Below are positions 59,487 to 64,000 of a stretch of 64,000 nt of DNA, piece after piece. The stretch covers positions 434,001 through 498,000 of the forward strand of contig NZ_QICN01000001.1 of assembly GCF_003201205.1 (NCBI RefSeq), given 5' to 3'. The notes below the pieces were generated by a model. That model was not told where the DNA came from. It searched no databases and was given only the letters and a program-made list of their open reading frames with translations. The translations under genes and the position numbers were made by a program. This stretch comes from Sinimarinibacterium flocculans (lineage in GTDB: Bacteria; Pseudomonadota; Gammaproteobacteria; Nevskiales; Nevskiaceae). Within the stretch, counting starts at the first letter, position 1. Each line of letters opens with the position of its first letter.

Positions 59487-60284
59487 TCAGCCCCTGTCCG
59501 CGCCGGGCAGCGTCATGCCCATGATGTTGTAGCCGGCATCGACGTAGAGGATCTCGCCGGTGATGCCGGATGCGAGGTCCGAGCACAGGAACGCGGCCGC
59601 GTTGCCGACTTCCTCGATGGTGACGTTGCGCTTGAGCGGCGAGGCTTCCTCGGCCGCCGAGAGCATGCCGCGAAAGCCGGTGATGCCGGCTGCCGCGAGG
59701 GTCTTGATCGGTCCGGCGGAAATGCCGTTGACGCGGATGCCCTGCTCGCCGAGATCGGCGGCCATGAAGCGCACGTTCGCTTCCAGCGATGCCTTGGCGG
59801 CGCCCATGACGTTGTACATCGGCACCGCGCGGACCGCGCCCAGGTAGGTCAGCGTCAGCAGCGAGGCCTTGCGGCCCTGCATCAGCGGGCGGGCAGCCTT
59901 GCCCAGCGCCGCGAACGAATAGCTCGAGATGTCGTGCGCGATGCGCGATCCTTCGCGCGTGACGGCATCGAGGTAGCGGCCTGCGAGCTGCTCGCGCGGT
60001 GCGAAGCCGATCGAGTGCACGAGCACGTCGAGCCCGCCCCATTGCCGCTGCAGCTCGCTCATCAGTTCATCGATCTGCGCGTCTTCGGCGACGTCCAGCG
60101 GAAGCACGATCTTCGAGCCGCACTCGGCGGCGAAGGCCTCGACACGGCTCTTGAGCCGGTCGTTCTGATAGGTGAAGGCCAGCTCGGCGCCCTCGCGATG
60201 GAAGGCTTCGGCGATGCCGGTGGCGATCGAACGATCACTGGCGACGCCGGTGATCAGGGCACGCTTGCCCGAAAGGAACCCCAT
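59487..60284 (-). CDS. fabI: Enoyl-[acyl-carrier-protein] reductase FabI
   Basis: NADH-dependent enzyme completing each fatty-acid elongation cycle, and the triclosan target. 265 residues: [51 protein letters not shown] and the catalytic Y-x6-K in [20 protein letters not shown]. FabI-specific spacing separates it from ordinary SDRs. The ATG at 60284 is preceded by a repeat element (60317-60390). It follows the TonB/AgmX-like gene on the same strand. Confidence 0.95.
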   Translation of the reverse strand: MGFLSGKRALITGVASDRSIATGIAEAFHREGAELAFTYQNDRLKSRVEAFAAECGSKIVLPLDVAEDAQIDELMSELQRQWGGLDVLVHSIGFAPREQLAGRYLDAVTREGSRIAHDISSYSFAALGKAARPLMQGRKASLLTLTYLGAVRAVPMYNVMGAAKASLEANVRFMAADLGEQGIRVNGISAGPIKTLAAAGITGFRGMLSAAEEASPLKRNVTIEEVGNAAAFLCSDLASGITGEILYVDAGYNIMGMTLPGADRG

Positions 60285-60316
60285 GTGTCGTGCTCCGTGG
60301 CGCTATGGCGGGCGTA

Positions 60317-60390
60317 AGTTTCCGGTTTCCGGTCGCCGGTTTCCAGTCATGGAACCGCGTCCGGAAACCGGAGACCATCCGCCGGAAACT
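60317..60390. repeat. Palindromic CCGGTTTCC repeat cluster
   Basis: Left half contains AGTTTCCGG, GGTTTCCGG and CCGGTTTCC; right half contains CCGGAAACC, CCGGAGACC and CCGGAAACT, so the halves are inverted around a GGAACC-containing centre (60317-60325 against 60382-60390). It resembles iterated intergenic palindromes of Xanthomonadales-like genomes and may stabilise or terminate transcripts between the TonB-like gene and fabI. Confidence 0.75.
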
Positions 60391-60394
60391 GCTT

Positions 60395-61372
60395 CTACGA
60401 CGGCAGGAACGTGATCGGGTAGTTGGGATAGGTGAACGCCGGCACGTCCTTGGCGCCGAAGTTCATCAGCATCACGCGCTGCACGATCTTGCGTTCGAGG
60501 TCGGGATTGTTGAAGGTGCTGGACACCAGCTTGCAATCCGTCACCGAGCCGTTGGGCGCGATCGTCAGGCTGATGACGATCTTGCCGGCGCCCAGGTTGG
60601 GGTTGTCGCGCGCAGCCCGGTTGTAGATCGATGTGATCGCGCCCTTGTTGCGGTCGAAGATCAGCTGGATCTCCTCGAGCGTGCGGCCGGCGATCAGGCG
60701 GTCGCCACCTTGCCCGGGCCGTGTGCGGTCCGGGCCGACGCCGACCGGGCTCTCGACCTGCGTCGTGCGCCGTTCGCCGAGTCCGCTGCCGGACTGCGCG
60801 CGCCGGGTCGCGCCGGTGCCGCTCGGCGAGCCGATGCCGCTGGATGCCGCGGACGCCGACTGTTCGAAGACGCGGCTGTCGCCGCCGTCGCTGCCGCCGG
60901 AGCGATCGATCGTCGCCAGTGCCTGGTCGGGTCGCTGGATCGACTGCACGCCGCTGTGCAAGGCCTGCAGCTGATCGGCGAACGCCATGACGCCTGAGCG
61001 CGACGCCGTCTCGCGGGCGCGTTCGACGGCGCGCTGCTGCTGGACCTCGGGGGGCTGGGCCGGCGGCGCGGTCGGCTGCGGCTGCGGCTCAGCCGGGGCT
61101 TCGGGTTCGACCGGGTCCGGTTCGTCCTGCTCGGCCGGTTGGGGCTCCTCGACCTTGTCGGCCACCGGTGCCGGTTCCTCGGCCAGCAGTTCGACATAGC
61201 GCGAGCCGGTCAGCGTGCCGCCGCCGCGCGTCAGCCCGACGAGTTCGAGGAACGGCACGACGATGCTGATGATCAGCAGCGGAATGCCGACGATCACGAT
61301 CAGGCGGTTGAAGCGGCGATCCGACTCCGCAGCCAGATCCCAGCTCTGCCACTGGATGGTCTGCGTGCTCAC
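60395..61372 (-). CDS. TonB/AgmX-like energy-transducer protein
   Basis: 325 residues. A cytoplasmic N-terminus of about 24 residues is followed by a single transmembrane helix (LIVIVGIPLLIISIVVPFLELV), a periplasmic Pro/Glu/Gln-rich linker (about 65-110), a flexible Ser/Gly region and a C-terminal AgmX/PglI-type domain (LEEIQLIFDRNKGAITSIYNRAARDNPNLGAGKIVISLTIAPNGSVTDCKLVSSTFNNPDLERKIVQ). This is the shape of a proton-motive-force transducer working with ExbB/ExbD. The start is GTG 61372. Last gene of the ExbB-ExbD-ExbD operon; its partner at the outer membrane is unknown. Confidence 0.85.
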   Translation of the reverse strand: MSTQTIQWQSWDLAAESDRRFNRLIVIVGIPLLIISIVVPFLELVGLTRGGGTLTGSRYVELLAEEPAPVADKVEEPQPAEQDEPDPVEPEAPAEPQPQPTAPPAQPPEVQQQRAVERARETASRSGVMAFADQLQALHSGVQSIQRPDQALATIDRSGGSDGGDSRVFEQSASAASSGIGSPSGTGATRRAQSGSGLGERRTTQVESPVGVGPDRTRPGQGGDRLIAGRTLEEIQLIFDRNKGAITSIYNRAARDNPNLGAGKIVISLTIAPNGSVTDCKLVSSTFNNPDLERKIVQRVMLMNFGAKDVPAFTYPNYPITFLPS

Positions 61373-61472
61373 TGGTGCACCTTATAGCTGAAGGGACAAT
61401 GCAGACTTCGCCGTGAGCGGACGCGCGCCTCCCGCACCCATTGCGCTTCGCGCAAGCGCCGTGTCGACGCGC

Positions 61473-61988
61473 TCATGCGCCGTCTCCACCGGCGCGGTGT
61501 GCGACGGCGAGCGAGATCTTCGCGAAGCGTGCATCGGTGCACGTCGCCATGATCTTCTTGACCAGCTGATAGGGGATGTCCTTGTCGGCCATGATGTTGA
61601 TTTCGCCGCGGGAGACCGCGCCGTCGGCGTCGCCGCCCACGACCGGCAGCAGGCCTTCCTGCAGCAGACGCGCCTTGAGCGGTCCGAGCACGTTGGCGGT
61701 GCTGTCCATCGCGGCGGTCGTGCTCATGACGACCTCGCTGTTCACGAGGATGTCCTCGTTGGTGACCATCAGCAGCACGGTTTCGCGCGGACCGTCCACG
61801 GCGACCGATTCCGGCAGCACCAGCGTTCCGGGGTTCGGCAGCACCTCGACCTGCGAGGAGTTCACGAGCAGGAAGAAGACCAGGATCGTGAAGATGTCCA
61901 TCAGCGAGGTCAGCGACAGCGCCCCCGGACGGTTGCGCTTGCGACGGCGTTCCAGGCGCTGCGTGCGCAGCGTGTGGGCGCGGATCAC
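61473..61988 (-). CDS. ExbD/TolR-family protein, second copy
   Basis: 171-residue biopolymer transport subunit: a basic N-terminus (RTQRLERRRKRNRP), a transmembrane helix (LTSLMDIFTILVFFLLV) with the proton-path aspartate in SLMDIF, and a periplasmic ExbD domain. The GTG start overlaps the stop of the first ExbD gene (GTGA), so the two are made in tight coupling. The 100 bases after it, before the TonB-like gene, show no gene. Confidence 0.88.
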   Translation of the reverse strand: MIRAHTLRTQRLERRRKRNRPGALSLTSLMDIFTILVFFLLVNSSQVEVLPNPGTLVLPESVAVDGPRETVLLMVTNEDILVNSEVVMSTTAAMDSTANVLGPLKARLLQEGLLPVVGGDADGAVSRGEINIMADKDIPYQLVKKIMATCTDARFAKISLAVAHRAGGDGA

Positions 61989-62482
61989 GGTGCGGCCTCC
62001 TGTGCCGGCGCATCGCCGACCGAAATCTGCGGGAACATGTCGACCAGCACCCCTTCGCTCGCGGCCGGCAGGTAGTGGACGGTGTCCATCACCTGGATCA
62101 TCACGTCGTAGGCGATGCCGGGTTCGAGCAGCAGGGTGATGCGGTCCTCTGCCGGATTGCGCTCCTTGATGCCGGCCAGCGCCTGGCCCAGCGCGGCGTA
62201 GCTGTAGTCGTCCTCGGCCTTCGGCCACGACTGCACGGTGGCGCCGTCATTGGTCAGCGTCAGTCCGGTTTCGCGGATCACGACGGTCAGGCCGCGCTTG
62301 ACGTCCTCGGACGGCGGCTGGCTGCGGGAGCTGTCGGGCAGGTCCAGTTCCTTGATCGTCAGCTGCGTGAAGACGGCCGTGATCAGCAGGAACGGCACCA
62401 GCACGACCATCAGGTTGAGAAAGGCCGTGATGTTGAGCTCCGCCACGTCCTGGCGGCGCGCACGGCGCATGCGGGCGAGCAT
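61985..62482 (-). CDS. ExbD/TolR-family protein, first copy
   Basis: 165-residue ExbD-like protein with a basic N-terminus, a transmembrane segment LNITAFLNLMVVLVPFLLITAVF and a periplasmic domain (GLTVVIRETGLTLTNDG, then MDTVHYLPAASEGVLVDMFPQIS). The membrane segment has Asn (LNLMVVL) where most ExbD/TolR proteins have the essential Asp, unlike the second copy. It follows ExbB by 13 bases and overlaps the second ExbD gene. Confidence 0.86.
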   Translation of the reverse strand: MLARMRRARRQDVAELNITAFLNLMVVLVPFLLITAVFTQLTIKELDLPDSSRSQPPSEDVKRGLTVVIRETGLTLTNDGATVQSWPKAEDDYSYAALGQALAGIKERNPAEDRITLLLEPGIAYDVMIQVMDTVHYLPAASEGVLVDMFPQISVGDAPAQEAAP

Positions 62483-62495
62483 CGGCGTCTCTGGT

Positions 62496-63128
62496 TTAGC
62501 CCTTGAGGCCGAGGCTGTTGAGGAACTTGATCGCCGCCATCTCGACGCTGTCGATCAGGTCGTTGGCCCTGGACTGCAGCCAGGCATGCGACAGCAGCAG
62601 CGGAATGGCGACCATCAGGCCGAACGCCGTGGTGTTCATGGCCACCGAGATCGACGCCGACAGCAGGTTCGCCTTCTCCGCCGGATTGACGTTGGCCACC
62701 GCGTTGAAGCCCTGGATCAGGCCGATGATGGTGCCGAGCAGTCCGAGCAGCGTGGCGATGTTGGCGAAGGTCGCGAGGTAGTGCGTGCGCCGCTCGAGCA
62801 GCGGCGTGACTTCCATGATGCTTTCCTCCATCGCCATCTCGATCTCGCCGCGGGTCGCGTTGCCGCGGGCCCGGGCCAGGCCGAAGCCGAGCACGCGACC
62901 GATTGCCGTCTCCGACTCGCCGGCGAGCTGCTCGGCGGCCTCGTGCTTGCCCTGGTTGAGCAGCGGCAGCAGGTTCGACCACAGCTGGCGGTTTTCGACG
63001 TTCGCGCGACGCAGGTACAGCGCGCGCTCGATCGCGATCGCGAGCCCGATGATCAGCACCACCAGAATGGGGTACATGAACGCGCCGCCACTCTGGAAGA
63101 AGCGCAGGACGGTGGCAAAGAACTCCAT
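62496..63128 (-). CDS. ExbB/TolQ/MotA-family proton channel protein
   Basis: 210-residue inner-membrane subunit with three transmembrane regions: FMYPILVVLIIGLAIAIERALYL, ATLLGLLGTIIGLIQGF and MNTTAFGLMVAIPLLLSHAWL. The conserved LATFANIATLLGLLGTIIG and NTTAFGLMVAIP motifs are characteristic of ExbB/TolQ. It would form the proton-conducting pentamer for the two ExbD-like proteins. The ATG at 63128 is the start. Confidence 0.9.
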   Translation of the reverse strand: MEFFATVLRFFQSGGAFMYPILVVLIIGLAIAIERALYLRRANVENRQLWSNLLPLLNQGKHEAAEQLAGESETAIGRVLGFGLARARGNATRGEIEMAMEESIMEVTPLLERRTHYLATFANIATLLGLLGTIIGLIQGFNAVANVNPAEKANLLSASISVAMNTTAFGLMVAIPLLLSHAWLQSRANDLIDSVEMAAIKFLNSLGLKG

Positions 63129-63191
63129 GGGGTCAGCCTCTTGATGAATCAGTGCGTGGTTGGGTGACGGGGCTTGTGCGTTGCATCCGCT

Positions 63192-63539
63192 TCAGCGGCC
63201 GCCGGGGGTGACGATACCTTTTTGCTTCAGCGCGCCACTGAGCGCGTTGTGATACTCGATCTGGCGGACGAACACCTGCTCGTCCACGGGTAGCAGTTCC
63301 TCCTGCAAGAGACGCGCCGGACGGTCCATGTCCGGTTCCGGACGCGCGTCGCGCCACGGCATGATGTACAGACCGATCGGCGATTCGCGTTCGCCGATGA
63401 TGGTCGTGCCGGCCTCGCCGGTGTCCTGGCGGCCGGCGGACTGCGGCATACCGCCGACGGCCGGCATCTCGTCCTGCGCCGTCGCGGCGCCGGCGAACCC
63501 GAGCAGCACGATCCCCAGCAGCCGGGTTGCCCCGCTCAT
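63192..63539 (-). CDS. Small secreted protein in the ExbB/ExbD operon, unknown family
   Basis: 115 residues with a clear signal peptide (LLGIVLLGFAGAATAQDE, cleavage near residue 22) and a mature region containing GTTIIGERESPIGLYIMPWRD and a C-terminal VDEQVFVRQIEYHNALSGALKQKG. I do not recognise a named domain, although the GERESPIGLYIMPWR segment looks like a conserved block. Its ATG overlaps the TPR-gene stop (ATGA). A periplasmic partner of the energy-transduction complex is the likely role. Confidence 0.7.
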   Translation of the reverse strand: MSGATRLLGIVLLGFAGAATAQDEMPAVGGMPQSAGRQDTGEAGTTIIGERESPIGLYIMPWRDARPEPDMDRPARLLQEELLPVDEQVFVRQIEYHNALSGALKQKGIVTPGGR

Positions 63540-64000
63540 GGCTGCACCTCGCTGCCGTCCGGCGGCGCTGCGGACGCAGGAGCCTCGGCCGGCGGGTTCT
63601 CCGCCTCGATCTGCGCAACCCAGGCCATGACCCGGAGGTCGTCGCCACCGGTCAGGCGCAGATATTCGCGGTAGTGGGGCAGGGCGTCCGTCGGTCGTCG
63701 CAGGTGCGCGTCGAGCAGCAGCCCGAGATTGTAATGCGCGAAGGCGTACCCGGAATCGATTGCCAGCGCGCGTTCGTACGACGCGCGGGCGCGCTCGAAG
63801 TCTCCGGACTCGCGGTAGAGGATGCCGAGCCAGTTCAAGGCGATCTTGTTGTCGGGCTTGAGCTGTGCGGCGCGGGCGAGCGCCCCGATCGCCTGCGGAC
63901 GGCGGTTGGAGCGCGCGAACAGGATGCCGAGGTTGGTCCACGGGCCGGCGTGCTCGGGGAAGTCCTGCGCCACCGTGCGGAAGGCCTCCTCGGCTTCGCC
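63536..64000 (-). CDS. TPR-repeat protein, 5' end cut by window
   Basis: At least 154 residues of a tetratricopeptide-repeat protein. Visible repeats: AGPWTNLGILFARSNRRPQAIGALARAAQLKPDN, KIALNWLGILYRESGDFERARASYERALAIDSG, YAFAHYNLGLLLDAHLRRPTDALPHYREYLRLTGG. A Pro/Ala/Glu-rich tail follows. The frame stays open to the right edge (GEAEEAFRTV), so the start lies outside the window. It is the upstream partner of the secreted protein and ExbB/ExbD genes. Confidence 0.85.
   Translation of the reverse strand, partial: GEAEEAFRTVAQDFPEHAGPWTNLGILFARSNRRPQAIGALARAAQLKPDNKIALNWLGILYRESGDFERARASYERALAIDSGYAFAHYNLGLLLDAHLRRPTDALPHYREYLRLTGGDDLRVMAWVAQIEAENPPAEAPASAAPPDGSEVQP

Overview
The window is GC-rich, densely packed DNA from a gammaproteobacterial chromosome. 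This rests on the genes seen: an initiator tRNA directly upstream of rimP-nusA-infB-rbfA-truB-rpsO-pnp, ZipA, NusA with two C-terminal acidic repeats, GluQRS, and pseudomonad-like gene orders (mtaD-ubiG-mupP-yciK opposite mtnA-gyrA; an alkyl-DHAP-synthase-like gene, FAD glycerol-3-phosphate dehydrogenase and FGGY kinase in a row). PhaR and a fatty-acid or lipid catabolic block point to an environmental lipid-using bacterium. A Nevskiales/Xanthomonadales-like or pseudomonad-related lineage fits, but that is inference. Nothing looks like a prophage, plasmid, CRISPR array or intact IS.

Layout. 1-6.2 kb: lipid/acyl-CoA block (MaoC-like dehydratase cut by the window edge, acyl-CoA ligase, TetR regulator, hotdog thioesterase, SDR, AraC regulator), with a REP-type palindrome abutting the ligase start. 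6.4-15.4 kb: tRNA-fMet with its terminator, then the translation/RNA-processing run rimP-nusA-infB-rbfA-truB-rpsO-pnp. 15.4-15.8 kb: a structured intergenic region holding a strong minus-strand candidate small RNA. 15.8-23.4 kb: phaR, gluQRS, a HAD phosphatase, then the alkyl-DHAP synthase-like/GlpD/FGGY kinase group and an Mpo1-like membrane protein. 23.5-30.4 kb: queF opposite smc-zipA-ligA. 30.4-32.2 kb: bolA-yciI-yciB opposite yciO. 32.2-32.5 kb: a 247-bp MITE-like element sitting on the yciO stop codon. 32.6-36.2 kb: trpS-scpA-scpB-rluB. 36.1-43.6 kb: yciK-mupP-ubiG-mtaD opposite mtnA-gyrA. 43.6-55.9 kb: an accessory mix (small lipoprotein, SDR, dinB, periplasmic GDPD, TM2 protein, methyltransferase, overlapping M23/M14 peptidases, GST, two unknown membrane-anchored proteins, ACT protein, DUF4382 lipoprotein, an unusual HAD protein, DUF1295 protein, periplasmic SRPBCC protein). 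56-60.3 kb: tRNA-His, tRNA-Lys, ppiD, a dicarboxylate/amino-acid symporter and fabI. 60.4 kb to the end: a minus-strand operon TPR - small secreted protein - ExbB - ExbD - ExbD - TonB/AgmX-like protein.

The genes fall into several cooperating groups: transcription-translation machinery (fMet tRNA to pnp), chromosome segregation and division (smc with scpA/scpB, zipA, ligA, gyrA), methylthioadenosine salvage (mtaD and mtnA), ubiquinone and cell-wall recycling (ubiG, mupP), and a dedicated proton-motive-force-driven envelope system at the right edge. The most novel-looking signals are the candidate sRNA between pnp and phaR (perfectly spaced sigma-70-type promoter, CU-rich anti-Shine-Dalgarno-like segment, canonical terminator), the MITE at the yciO stop, and the two-ExbD energy-transduction operon.
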